Of a DNA stretch of 64,000 nt, positions 23,301-37,090 are shown piece after piece (position 1 is the first letter of the stretch; each line of letters starts with the position of its first letter). The position numbers and the translations under genes are program-made. This DNA is from Amborella trichopoda (taxonomy: Eukaryota; Streptophyta; Magnoliopsida; Amborellales; Amborellaceae), in contig NW_006499617.1 of assembly GCF_000471905.2 (NCBI RefSeq), positions 3,524,742 to 3,588,741 on the forward strand, given 5' to 3'. A model generated the notes under the pieces. That model searched no databases. It saw only the letters and a list, made by a program, of their open reading frames with translations, and was not told where the DNA came from.

Positions 23301-26300
23301 GCTGTATAGGGTCATGCAGTACGGACCAGGGTTGAGCAATGTTGAGTCATGCAGTATGGAGCGAAACTGAGTTGTTTAGGGTCATGCAGTATGGACCGAA
23401 ACTATGCAGTTTAAGATCATGCAGTCTGGACCGTTGCCGAGCAGTTTAAGGCCATACAGTTTGGTTTATGCAGTTTAAAGTTGCGCAACTAGACGTTCAC
23501 TACAGTTTAGGGTCGTATAGTTTGGACCATGTTGTTCAGGGTCATGCATCAAGACCAAGACTGAGCAGTTTAGAATCATGCAGTATGGACCGAGGCTGAG
23601 CAGTTTAGGGTCATGCTGTATGAATAGAGGCGGAGCAGTTTAAGGTTATGCAATATGGATCGTGGCTAAGCAATTTTAGGGTCTTGCAGTAAGAACTGAG
23701 GTTGAGTAGTTTAAGGTCATGCAATATGGATCGAAACTGAGCACTTTAGGGTCACGCATTAAATACCACTGCTACAGTTTAAGCTCGTATAGTTTTGACC
23801 AAGGCCGAGCAGTTTAGGGTGATGCAGTATGGATCGAGGCTGAGCAGTTTAGAGTCATACAGTATGGACCGAGGCTGAGCAATTTTGGGTCATGTAGTAT
23901 GGACCGCAAATGAGCAGTTTAGCATCATGCAGTATGGACCGAAACTGAGCAGTTTAGAGTCATGCAGCATGGATCATAGCTAGAGTTTGAGATCATATAG
24001 TTTGGACCAAGGCTGAGTAGTTTAGGGTCACACAGTATGGACTGAGCCTGAGTAGTTTAGGATCATGTAGTATGGATCGAGGCTGAGAAGTTTAGGGTCA
24101 TGCAGTATGGACCAAAGCTGATCAGTTTAAGGTCATGCAGTACGAACCGAAACTGAGCAGTTTAGGTCGATCAAAACTGAGTTGTTTATGATCATGCAAT
24201 GTGGACCGTAGCTACAATTTAAGGTCATATAGTTTGGATCAAGACTGAGCAGTTTAGGGTCATTCAGTGGGGACTGAGGCTAAGCAGTTTTGGGTCATGA
24301 TGTATGGACCGAGACTGAGCAGTTTAGGGTCGTGCAGTATGGAATGAAACTGACCAGTTTAGGGTCATGCAATATAGACCGAAAAAAAGCAGTTTAGGGT
24401 CATGCAATAGGTACCGCGGCTGAGCAGTTTAAGGTCATTCAATATGGTCTATGCAGTTTAAGGTCGTGCATCTAAACCAAAACAAGTCAATTTAAGGTCA
24501 TGCAGTATGGACCAAGGTTGTGCAGTTTACGGTCATGCAGTATGGACCGAAGCTTAATAGTTTTGGGTCATACAGTAATAACCTTGGCTGACCAGTATTA
24601 GGGTCATGCAGTATGGACCGAGGCTGAGCAGTTTAGGGTCATGCCGTATGGACCGAGGTTGAGCAATTTAAGGTCATGCAGTATGGACTGAAACTGAGCA
24701 ATATAGTGTCATGCAGTATGGACCAAAATCGAACAGTTTAATGTCATGCAGTATCGACTGAAACTGAGCAGTTTAGAGTCATGCAGCATGGACAGTAGCT
24801 ATAGTTTATGGTCATATAGTTTGGACCAAGGCTGAGCAGTTTAGGGTCATGCAGTACGAACCGAGGCCGAGTAGTTTAGGGTCATGCAGTATGGACAGAG
24901 GCTGAGTTGTTTAGGGTCATGCAGTATGGACCGAAACAGAGCAGTTTAGGGTCATGCAGTATGGACCGAAACCGCGCAGTTAAGGGTCATGTAGTATGGA
25001 CCGAAACTGGGCAGTTTAGGGTCATGCAGAATGGGACGTCATTGAAACGTTTAGGGTCATGCAGTTTTGGCCATGTAGTTTAAGGTCATGCAACTAGACC
25101 TCCGCTACAATTTAAAGTCGTATAGTTTTTTACATGCAATTTAGGGTCGTGCCTCTAGACTAAGACTAAGCAGTTTAGGGTCATGTAGTATGGACCGACG
25201 CTACGAAGTTTAGGGTCATGTAGTATCTTAGGGTCATGCAAGAAAGATCGTGGCTGAGCAATTTTAGGGACATGTAGTATGGACCAAGGCTGTGCAATTT
25301 AGGGTCATGCAGTAAGGACCGGGGCTGAGCAGTTTAGGGTCATGAAGTATGGACCGAAACTGAGCAGTTTAGGGTCATGCAGTATTGATCGAAACTAAGC
25401 AGTTTAGGGTCATGAAGTATGGATCGAAACTGAGCAGTTTAGGGTCATGCAGTATTGATCGAAACTAAGCAGTTTAAGGTCATGAAGTATGGAGCGAAAT
25501 TGAGCAGTTTAGGGTCATGCAATGATCGAGACTAAGCAGTTTAGGGCCATGCAGTATGGAGTGTGGCTGAGCAGTGTTACGGTCATGCAATACGGACTGA
25601 AGCTAAGTAATTTAGGGTCATGCAGAATAGACCAAAGCAGAGCAGTTTAGGGTCATGCAATATGGACCGTTGCTGAGCAGTTTAAGGTCATGCAGTATGG
25701 TTCATGCAGTTTAAGGTCGCGCAACTCGACCTCCGCTACAGTTTAAGGTTGTATAGTATGGACATGCAGTTTAGGGTCGTGCATCTAGATCAAGACTGAG
25801 CATTTTAGAGCCATGAGTATGGACCGAGGCTGAGTAGTTTAGGCTCATGCAGTATGGACCGAGGCTAAGCAGTATGGGCTCATGCAGTATGGATCGAAAC
25901 TGAGCAGTTTAGGATCATGCAATATGGACCAAAACTAAGCAGTTTAGCGTCATGCAGTATGGACCGTAGCTGAGCAGTTTAAGGTGATGCAGTCCGGTCC
26001 ATGCAGTTTAAGGCTGCACAACTAGACCTCGATTACAGTTTAACGTCGTATAGTTTGGACCAAGCTGTTTAGGGTCGTGCATCTAGACCAATACGAGCGG
26101 TTTAGGGTCATGCAGTATGGACCGAGGCTGAGCACTTAAGGGTCAAGCAGTAAGGACCGAGGCTGAGCAGTTTAGGGTCAGGCAGTATGGACCATGGCTG
26201 AGTTGTTTTAGGGTCATGCAGTACACACTGAGGCTGACTAGTTTAGGGTCATGCAGTATGGTCTAAAACTAAGCAATTTAGGGACATGCAGTATGGACCG

Positions 26301-29300
26301 TAGCTACAATTTAAGGTCATATAGTTTTGACCAAGGATGAGCCGTTTAGGGTCATGCTGTCAGGACTGGGGGTGAGCAGTTTAGGGCAATGCAATATGGA
26401 CCGAGGCTGAGCAGTTTAGGGTCATGCAGTATGGATTGAAATTGAGCAGTTTAGGGTCATACAGTACAGATCGAAACTGAGCAGTTTAGGTTCATGCAAT
26501 ATGGACCACAGCAACTGTTTAAGGTCATATAGCTTTGATCAAGGCTGAGCAGTTTAGGATCATGCATTTTGGACCGAGGCTGAGCAGTTTAGGGTCATGT
26601 AGTATGGACTAAGGCTGAGCAGTTAAGATCAAGCAGTATGGACCGAAAATGAGTAGTTTCGGGTCATGCAGTATGAACTGAAACTAAGCAGTTGGGGGTC
26701 ATGCATTATGGACCGTGGGTGAGTAGTTTAGGGTGATGCGGTATGGACTGTTCCTGAGCAGTTTAAGGTCATGCCTATGGTTCATGCAGTTTAACGTCGC
26801 ACAACGAGACCTCCTATATAGTTTAAGGTCATGCAGTATGATTCTAAAACATGACTAAGCAGTTTAGGGTCGTGATTCTATACCATGACTACGCAGTTTA
26901 GGAACATGCAGTATGGACCGAGGCTGAGAAGTTTAGGGTCATGCAGTAAGGGCCGAGCCTGAGCAGTTAAGGGTCATGCAGTATGTACCGAGGCAAAGTA
27001 GTATAGGGCCCTGCAGTAAGGACCGAGGTTGAGCAATTTAGGGTCATGCAGTATGGACCGAGGCTAAGCAGTTTAGGGTCATGCAGTATGGACTGTGGCT
27101 AAGCTATTTTAGGGCCTTATAGTATGGACGAAGGCCGAGAGGTTTAGGGTCATGCAGGATGGACTGGAGCTAAGCAGTTTAGAGTCATGCACTATGGACT
27201 GAAACTGAGTAGTTTACGGTCATTCAGTACGGACCGAAACTAAGCAGTTGAGGTTCTGCAGTATGGACCGTGGCTGAGTAGTTTAGGGCCATGTAGTATG
27301 GTTGATGCAGAATAAGGTCGTACAACTAGACCTCCACTACAGTTTAAGGTCGTATAGTTTCGACCATTTTTTTTAAGGTCGTGCATCTACACCGTGATTG
27401 AGAAGTTTAGGATCATGCAGTATGGACCGTGGCAGAGCAGTTTCGAGTCATGCAGTATGGACCTAGGCTGAGCAGTTAGGGTCATCAAGTATGGACCGTG
27501 GCTGAGCAGTTTTAGGGTCATGCAGTACGGACCAACGCTGGGTAGTTTCGGGTCATGCTGTATGGATCGAAACGGAGCAGTTTAGGGTCATGCAGTATGG
27601 ACCGCAGCTCCAGTTTAAGGTCATATAGTTTCGACCATGGCTGAGCAGTTTATGGACCGAGACTAAGCAGTTTAGGGTCATGCCGTATGGACAGAGGCGG
27701 AGCAGTTTATGGTCATGCAGTATGGACCGAAACTAGATAGTTTAGAGTCATGCAGTATGGACAGAAATCGAGCAGTTTTAGGTCATGCTGTATAAACCGT
27801 GGCTGAACAGTTTAGGGTCAAGCAGTATGGACAATGCAGTTTAAGGTCGTGCAACTACACCTCCTCTGTAGTTTAAAGTCGTATAATTTTGACCATGCAG
27901 TTTATGTTTGTGCATCTAGTCCAAGACTGAGAGTTTAGGGTCATGTAGTATGGACTGACGCAGAGAAGTTTAGGGTTATACATTATGGACCGAGGGTGAG
28001 TAGTTTAGGGTCATGCAGTATGGACCGTGACTAAGCGGTTTTATGGTCATGTAGTAAGGACTAAGGCCGAGCAGTTTAGGGTCATGTAGAATGGACTAGA
28101 GCTGAGTAGTTTAGGTTCATGCAATACGGACCCAAACTGAATAGTTTAGGGTCATGAAGTATGGACCGAAACTAAGCAGTTTAGGGTCATGCCATACGGA
28201 CAGTGGCTGAGCAGTTTAAGGTCATGCAGTATGGTTCATGCAGTTTAAGCCTCACAACTAGACCTCCACTACAGCTCAAGGTCGTTTAGTTTCGACCATG
28301 TTGTTTAGGGTCGTGCTTCTCAACCAAGACTAAGCAGTTAAGGATCATGCAGTATGTGTCGTGGCAGAGCTATTTAGGGCCATGCAGTATGGACCAAAGC
28401 TAAGCAGTTTAGGGTCATGCAGTATGGACCGTGGCTGAGTAGTTTTAAGGTCATGCAATTCGAACTGAGACTGAGTAGTTTAGAATCATGATGTATGGAC
28501 CGAAACGGAGCAGTTTAGGGTCATGCAAAATGGACCACTGCTACAGTTTAAGGTCATATAGTTTGACCAAGGCTGAGTAGTTTAGCGTCATGTAGTTTGG
28601 ATCGAGGCTGAGCAGTTTAGGGTCATGCAATACAGACCGAGGCTGAGCAATTTCGAGTCATGCAATATGAATCGAAACTGAACACTTTAGCGTCTTGTAG
28701 AACGGATCGAGGCCGATCAGCTTAAGGTCATGCAATACGGACGAAAATTAAGCAGTTTAGGGTCATGAAGTATGGACCGAAACTGAGCGGTTTAGAGTCC
28801 TGCAGTATGGACCGCCGCTACAGTTTAAGGTCATATAGTTTAGAATAGGGAAGAGATGTTTTGTGTCATGCAGTATGGATAGAGGCTGAGTAGTTTAGGG
28901 TAGTGCTGCATGGACCGAGGCTGAGTTGTTTAGGGTCATGCAGTATGGAGCAAGGCTGATCAGTTTAAGGTCATGCAGTACGGACCGAAATTAAGCAGTT
29001 TTGGGTCATGAAGTATGGACCAAAACTGATCGGTGTAGAGTCATGCAATATGGACCGCAGCAACATTTTAAGGTCATGTAGTTTGGAACAAGGCTGAGCA
29101 GTTTAAGGCAATTCAGTATGGACCGAGGCTAAGCAATTTAATGTCATGTTGTATAGACCGAGGCTGAGCAGTTTAGAGTAATGCAGTATGGACCGAAACT
29201 ATGCAGTTTAGGGTCAAGCAGTATGGGCTGAAACTAAGCAGTTTAAGGTCACGCAATATGGACCCTGGCTGAGCCGTTTAAGGTCATGCAATATGGTCTA

Positions 29301-30922
29301 TGCATTTTAAGGTCGCTCAACAAGACCTTCACTACAGTTTAACCTCGTTTAGTTTGGACCACGCAGTTTAGGGTCCTGCATCTAGACCAAGACTAAGCAA
29401 TTTTGGGTCATGCAGTATGGACCGAGGTTGAGTAGTTTAGGGTCATACAGTATTGACCGAGGCTAAGTAGTTTAGGGTCATGCAGTATGGACTAAGGCTG
29501 AGTAGTTTAGGGTCATACAGTATGGATCCAAACTTAGCAATTTAGGATCTTGCAGTATGGATTGCAACTACATTTTAAGGTCATATAGTTTTGACCATGA
29601 CTGAGCAGTTTAGGGTCATGTAGAATGGACCGAGGCTGTGCAGTTTAGGGTCATGCAGTAGGGACCGAGGCCGTGCAATTTAGAGTCATGCAGTATGGAC
29701 CGAAACTGAGCAGTTTAGGGTCATGCAGTATGGACCAAAACTGAGCAGTTTAGAGTCATGCAGCAAGGATCGCAACTACAGTTTAAGGTCATATACTTTA
29801 GACCAAGGCTGAGCAGTTTAGGGTCACGCAGTATAGATCGAGGCTGAGCAGTTTAGGGTCATGCAGTATGGATCGAGGCTGAGCTGTTTAAGGTCATGCA
29901 GTATGGATCGAGGCTGAGCAGTGTAGGGTCATGCCAGTTTACGGTCATGAAGTATGGACCGAGACTTAGCTATTTAGGGTCATGCAGTATAGATAGCAGC
30001 TATAATTTAAGGTCATATAGTTTGGATCAAGGCTGAGCAGTTTAGGAGCATGTAGTGTGGACCGAGGCTCAGGAGTTTAGGGTCATGCAGTATGGATCGA
30101 AGCTGAGCAGTTTAAGGTCATGCTGTATTGACCGAAAATGAGAAGTTTAGGTTCATGCAGTAACAACCGAAACTAAGCAGTTTAGGGTCATGGAGTATGG
30201 ACCGTCGCAGAGTTGCTTAAGGTCATGGAGAATGGTCCATGCAGTTTAAGTTCACGCAACTCGACCTCCACTACAGTTTAAGGTCGTATAGTTTGGACCA
30301 TGCAGTTTAGGGTAGTGCATCTAAACCAAGACTAAGCAGTTTAGGGGCATGTAATATGGACCAAGGCTGAGCAGTCTAGGGTCATGCAGTATGTACCGAG
30401 GCTGAGTAGTTTAGGGTCATGTAGTATGGACCGTGGCTCATCAGTTTTCGAGTCATGCAGTATGGACAGTGGCTGATCAGTTTTCGAGTCATGCAGTCTG
30501 GACCTAGGCTGAGTGTTTAGGGTCATGCAGTATTGACCGAAACTGAGCAGTTTATGGTCTTGTAGTATGGACCACTGCTACAGTTGATGCTCATATAGTT
30601 TTGCCCAAGGCTGAGCAGTTTAGGGTCAGGCAGTTTGGATCGAGGCTGAGCAGTTTAGGGTCATGCAGTATGGACCGAGGCTGAGCAATTTAGGGCCATG
30701 TAGTGTGGACCGAAACCGAGCAGTTTAGGGTCATGCGGTATGGACCTAAACTTAACGGTTTAGAGTCATGCAACATGGACCGTAGCCACAGTTTAAGGAT
30801 CAATAGTTTGGACTAAGGCTGAGCAGTTTAGGTTCATGTAGTATGGACCGAGGATTACCAGTTTATGATCATGCAGTATGGACCGAGGCTGAGCAGTTTA
30901 GGGTCATGCAGTATGGACCAGG

Positions 30923-30992
30923 NNNNNNNNNNNNNNNNNNNNNNNNNNNNNNNNNNNNNNNNNNNNNNNNNNNNNNNNNNNNNNNNNNNNNN
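30923..30992. other. Assembly gap, 70 N
   Basis: A run of N inside the satellite. The flanks are ordinary satellite, so the true array length is uncertain. Confidence 1.
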
Positions 30993-32229
30993 GCAGTATG
31001 GACCACGAAGTTTAAGGTCGTGCAACTAGTCCTCCGCAATAGTATAAAGTCGTATAGTTTTGACCCGCAAGTTTGGGGTCTTGCATCTAGGCCAAGACTG
31101 AGTAGTTTAGGGTCTTGTAGTGCGGACCAAGGCTGAGCAATTTAGGGTCATGCAGTATGGACCGAAACTGAGCAGTTTAAGGTCATGCAGTATGGACCAA
31201 AACTAAGCAGTTTAGGGTCATGCAGTATGGACAGTGGCTGAGCAGTTTAAGGTCATACAGTCTGATTCATGTAATCTAAGGTCGCGTAACTAGACCACCA
31301 CTACAGTTTATGGACGTATAGTTTCAACCATGCTATTTAGGGTCGTGCATCTTCATCAAGACTTAGCAGTTTAGGATCTTGCAGTATGGACCGTGGCTGA
31401 GCAGTTTAGGGTCATGCAGTATGGACTGAGGCTGTGCAGTTTTGGGTCATACAGTATGGACCGTGGCTAAGCAGTTTTAGGGCCATGCAGTACGAACTGA
31501 GGCTGGGTAGTTTAGAGTCATGCTGTAAGGGTCGAAACGGAGCAGTATAAGGTCATGCAGTATGGGCCGCAGCTATAGTTTGAGGTCTTATAGTTTTGAC
31601 CAAGGCTGAGCAGTTTAGGGTCATGCAGTATTGACGGAGGCTGAGCAGTTTAGGGTCATGCAGTATAGACCGAACAATTTAAGGTCATGCAGTATGGACC
31701 AAAACTAAACAGTTTAGCATCACACAGTATAGACCAAAACTGAGCAGTTTAGAGTTATTCAGCATGGACCGTAGCTACAGTTTAAGGTCATATAGTTTGG
31801 AGCAGAGCTGAGAAGTTTAGGGTCATACAGTATGGACAGAGGCTGAACCATTAAGGGTCATGCTGTATGGATTGAGGCTGAGTAGTTTAAGGTCATGTAG
31901 TATAAACTGAGGCTGATCAGTTTAAGGTCATGCAGTATGGACCAAAATTGAGCAGTTTATGGTCATGAAGTATAGACCAAAACTAAGATGTTAGAGTCAT
32001 GCACTATAGACCGTAGCTACAATTTAAGGTCATATAGTTTGGATCAAGGCACAACAGATTAGGGTCATGTAACATGGACCGAGGCTACGTAGTTTAGTGT
32101 CACGCTGTATGGACTGAGGCTGAGAAGTTTAGGGTAACGAAATATGAACCGAAACTAAGCAGTTTAGGAATAGGCTCTATGGACCGAAACTAAGCAGTTT
32201 AAGGTCATGCAGTATGGACCGTGGCTAAG

Positions 32230-35200
32230 CAGTTTAAGGTCATGCAGTATGGTCCATGCATTTTATGGTCACTCAACTAGACCTGCACTACAGTTTAAGG
32301 TCATGCATTTAGACCAAGACTGAGCATTTTAGGGTCATGCAGTATTGACCGAGGCAGAGCAGTTTAGGGTCATGCAGTATGGACCGCGGTTGAGCAGTTT
32401 GGGGTCATGCAGTATGGACCATGGCTTAACAGTTTTAGGGCCATGCAGTATGGACCGAGGTTGAGTAATTTAGGGTCATACAATATGGACCGAAACTCAG
32501 CACTTTAGGGTCTTACAGTATGGACCGAGACTATAGTTTAAGGTCATACAGTTTTGACCATGGTTGAGCAGTTTAGGGTCATGCAGCATGGACCGAGGCT
32601 GAGCAGTTTAGGGTCATGCAATATGGACCGAGGCCGAGAAAATTAGGGTCATGCAGTATGGATGGAAACTGAGCAGTTTAGTGTCATGCAGTATGGATCA
32701 AAATTGAGCAGTTTAAAGTCATGCAGCATGGACCACAAGTACAGTTTAAGGTCATATAGTAGCTGAGCAGTTTAGGGTCACGCAGTCTGGACCGAGGTTG
32801 AACAGTTTAGGGTCATGAAGTATGGACTAAGGCTGAGCAGTTTAGGGTCATGTAGTATGGATCGAGGCTGAACAGTTTACGGTCAAGCAATATATACTGA
32901 AACTAAGATGATTAGGGTCATGAAGTATGGACAGAAACTTATCCATTTAGGGTCATCTAGTATGGATCGTAGCTACAATATATGGTCATATAATTTGGAT
33001 CAAGGCTGAGCAGTTTAGGAGCATGTGGTACGGATCGAGGCTGAGTAGTTTAGGGCCATGCAGTATGGACCGAGGCTGAGCAGTTTAGGGTCAAGCTGTA
33101 TGGATCGAAACTGAATAGTTTAGCGTCATGCAGTATGGACTGAAACTGAGCAGTTTAGAGTTATTCAGCTTGGACCGTAGCTATAGTTTAAGGTCATATA
33201 GTTTGGAACAAGGTTGAGCAGTTTAGGTCTTACAGTATGGGCCAAGGCTGAGCAGTTTAGGGTCATGCTGTATAGACAGAGGCTGAGTAGTTTAGGGTCA
33301 TGTACATAAACCAACGCTGATCAGTTTATGGTCGTGCAATATGGATCGAAATTGAGCAGTTTAGGATCATGAAGTATGGATCGAAACAGAGCTATTCAAA
33401 GTCATGCAGTATAGACCGTAGCTACAATTTAAGGTCATATAGTATGGATCAAGACAGAGCAGTTTTGGTTCATGCAGTATGGACCAAGGCTAAGAAGATT
33501 AGTGTCATGCTGTATGGACCGAGGCTGAGCAATTTTGGGTATCGAAGTGTGGACGGAAAATAGGAAGTTTAGGGTCAAGCAGTATAGACCAAAACTAAGC
33601 AGTTTAGGGTCATGCAGTATTGACCATGGCTAAGTAGTTTAAGGTCATGCAGTATGGTCCATGCTTTTTAAGGTCGCTCAACTAGACCTGCACTACCGTT
33701 TATGCTCGTATAGTTTGGACCATGTAGTTTAGGGTCGTGCATCTTGACTAAGACTTAGCATTTTAGGGTCATGCAGTATGGACCAAAGCTGAGCAGCTTA
33801 GGGTAATGCAGTATGAACCGAGGTTGAGCAGTTTAGGGTCATGCAAGATGGACTGTGGCCTAGCATTTTTAGGGTCATGTAGTATGGACCGAAGCTGAGT
33901 AATTTAGGGTCATACAGTAGGGACCGAAGCTGAGCACTTTAGCGTCTTGCAGTATGGGTCGAAACTACAGTTTAAGGTCATATAGTTTTGACCGTGGCTA
34001 AGGAGTTTAGGGTTATGCAGCATGGACCGAGGTTGAGAAGTATAGGGTCATGCAGTATGGACCGAGACCGAGCAATTTAGGGGTCATGCAGTATGAACCA
34101 AAACTGAGCAGTTTATTGTCATGCGGTTTGGACCGAAATTGAGCAGTTTAGAGTCATGAAGCATGGACCGCAGCTACAGTTTATGGTCATATAGTTTAGA
34201 CCAAGGCTGAGCAGTTTAGGGTCATGCAGTATGGACCAAGGCTGAAAAGTTTAGGGTCCTGAAGTATGGACCATGGCTGAGAAATTCAGGGTCATGCAGT
34301 ATGGATCGAGGCTGAGCAGTTTAGGGTCATGCAGCATATACCGAAACTGAGATTTTGAGGGTCATGAAGTATGGACCCAAACTTAGCCATTTTGGATCAT
34401 CCAGTATTGATCGCAGCTACAATTTAAGGACATATAATTTGGATCAAGGCTGAGCAGTTTCGGAGCATATAGTATGGACCGAGGCTGAGTAGTTTAGGGT
34501 CATGCAGCATGGAGCGAGGCTGAGCAGTTTAGGGTCATGTTGTATGGACCGAAACTAAATAGTTTAGTGTCATGCGGTATGGACCGAAATTGAGTAGTTT
34601 AGAGTTATTCAGCATGAACCGCAGCTACAGTTTAAGGTCATATAGTTTGGAATAGAGTTGAGCAGTTCAGGGTCATACAGTATGGACCGCAGCTGAGCAA
34701 TTTAGGGTCATGCTGTATGGAGCGAGGCTGAGTAGTTTAGGGTCATGCAATATAAACCAAGGCTGATCAGTTTAAGGTCGTGCAATATGGACCGAAATTG
34801 AGCAGTTTAGGGTCATGAAGTATGGACTGAAACTGAGCTGTTTAGAGTCATGCACTATAAACCGCAACTACAATTTGAGGTCATATAGATTAGATCAAGG
34901 CAGAGCAGTTTAGGGTCATGCAGTATGGACCGAGGCTAAGCAATTTAGTGTCACGTTGTATGGACCGAGGCTGAGTATTTTTAGGTACTAAAGTATGGAC
35001 CGAAACTTTACAGTTTAGGGTCCGACAGTATAGACCGAAACTAACCAGTTTAGGGTCATGCAGCATGAGCCGTGGCTAAGTAGTTTAAGGTCATGTTGTA
35101 TGGTCCATGCATTTTAAGGTCACTGAACTAGACCTGCACTACAGTTTATGCTCGTATAGTTTGGACCATGCAGTTTAAGGTCGTGTATCTTGGCCTAGAC

Positions 35201-36090
35201 TTAACATTTTAGGGTCATGCAGTATGGAGCGAGGCTGAGCAGTTTAGGGTTATGCAGTATGGACCGAGGTTGAACAGTATAGGGTCATGCAATATGGACC
35301 GTGGCTTAGCAGTTTTAGGGTCATGCAGTATGACGCGAGGCTGGGTAATTTAGGGTCATACAGTATGGACAGAAACTAAGCAGTTTAGGGTCTTGCAGTA
35401 TGGACCGAAACTACAGTTTAAGGTCATATAGTTCTGACCATGGTTGAGCAGTTTAGGGTCATGCAGTATGGATCGAGGCTGAGCAGTTTAGGGTCTTGAA
35501 GTATGGATCGAGGCCGAGCAATTTAGGGTCATGCAGTATGGACCGAAACTGAGCAGTTTAGTGTCATGCAGTATGGACTGAAATTAAGCAGTTTAGAATC
35601 ATGCAGCATGGACCGCAGCTACAGTTTAAGGTCATATAGTTTAGACCAAGGCTGAGAAGTTTAGGGTCACGCAGTTTGGATCGAGGCTGAAGAGTTTAGG
35701 GTCATGAAGTATGGACCGAGGCTGAGAAGTTTAGGGTCATGCAGTATCGATCTAGGCTGAGCAATTTTGGGTCATGCAGTACGTACTGAAACTGAGATGT
35801 TTAGGGTCATGAAGTACGGACTGTAACTTAGCCATTTTGGGTCATCCAGTATGGATTGTAGGTACAATTTAAGGTCATATAATTTGGATCGAGGCTAAGC
35901 AGTTGCGGAGCATGTAGTATGGACTGAGGCTGAGCAGTTTAGCATCATGCAGTATGGACTGAAGCTGAGCAGTTTAGAGTCATGCTGTGTGGACCAAAAC
36001 TGACCAGTTTAGGGCCATGCAGTATGGACTGAAACTAAGCAGTGGCTGAGTAGTTTAAGGTTATGAAGTATGGTCCATGCAATTTAAGTT
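32230..36090 (+). repeat. Higher-order repeat blocks of ~1.4 kb
   Basis: The landmark AACTAGACCTGCACTAC occurs at about 32,275, 33,680 and 35,126, giving spacings of 1,405 and 1,446 bp. The monomer variants after each landmark keep the same order: a GCATCTTGACY or GCATTTAGACC unit, then a GACTTAGCATTTTAGGG-like unit, a TTTTAGGG(T/C)CATG unit, then GAAACTACAGTTTAAGGTCA. About 40 monomers make one block. A diverged fourth landmark lies near 36,090. Confidence 0.7.
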
Positions 36091-37090
36091 CACTCAATTA
36101 AACCTCCATTGCAGTTTATGGCTGTATAGTTTGGACCATGTAGTTTAGGGTCGTGCATCGAAACCAAGACTGAGAAGTTTAGGGTCATGCAGTATGGACC
36201 AAGGCTGAGCAGTTTAGGGTCATGCGGTATGGACCGAGGCTGAGTAGTTTAGGGTCATGCAGTATGGACCATGGCTGAGTTGTTTTAGGTTCATGCAATA
36301 TGGACCTCGGCTGAGTAGTTTAGGGTCATGTAGTATGGACCGAAACTGAGCGGTTTAGGGTCTTACAGTTTGGACCGCAGCTACAGTTAATGGTCATATA
36401 GTTTGGCAAGGGCTAAACAATTTAGGTCATGTAGTTTGGACCGAGGTTGAGCAATTTAGGGTCATACAGTACGGACCGAGGCTGAGCAATTTAGGGTCAT
36501 GTAGTGTGGACAAAAACTAAGTAGTTTACGGTCATGTAGTATGGACCGAAACTAAGCTGTTTAGAGTCGTGCATCATGGACCACAGCTACAGTATAAGGT
36601 TATATAGTTTTGACCAAGGCTAAGCAGTATAGGTTCATACAGTATGGACCGTGGATGACCAGTTTAGGGTCATGAAGTATGGACCCAGGCTGAGTAGTTT
36701 AGGGTCATGCAGTACGGATCGAAACTGAGCAGGTTTGGGTTATGCAGTATGGACCAAAATCGAGGAAGTTTTTGTCATGCAGTATGGATCGTGGCTGAGG
36801 AGCTTAGGGTCATGCAGTATGGACCATGCAGTTTAAGGTCGTGCAACTAGACCTCCACTACAGTATAAGGTCGTATAGTTTGTACCGTGCAGTTTAGGGT
36901 CGTGCATCTAGACAAAGACTGAGTAGTTTAGGGTCTTGTAGTAAGGTCCGAGGCTGAGCAGTTTACGGTCATGCAATATGGACCGAGGCAAAGAAGTTTA
37001 GTGTCATGAAATATGGATCGTGGCTGAGCAGTTTTAGGGTCATGCAGTATGGACCAAGGCTGAGCAGTTTAGGGTCATGCAGTATATACC

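Larger units (their letters stand above)
14369..37090 (+). repeat. ~35-bp satellite array, about 23 kb, with higher-order structure
   Basis: Monomers read GAGCAGTTTAGGGTC, then ATGCAGTATGGACC, then GAGGCT or GAAACT. The typical period is 35 bp, although indels shift the phase. Every 0.4-1.4 kb a landmark appears: GTGCAACTAGACCTCC, then ACTACAGTTTAAGGTCGTAT, then AGTTTGGACCATGCAG and a GTGCATCTAGACCAAGACT unit. A second variant reads GCAGCTACAGTTTAAGGTCA. Most monomers carry TTTAGGG. Stops occur in all frames, so it is non-coding. On the right it abuts the truncated LTR B without a gap in sequence. The orientation is constant throughout. Confidence 0.97.

Noticed and set aside
21355..33563. 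Short frames in the satellite as coding genes
   Set aside because: Monomers contain TGA and TAG. The few open stretches are point-mutation variants and one crosses the N gap.
14369..37090. Satellite as a CRISPR array or as true interstitial telomere
   Set aside because: There are no unique spacers between regular repeats, and TTTAGGG occurs once per 35 bp rather than in tandem.
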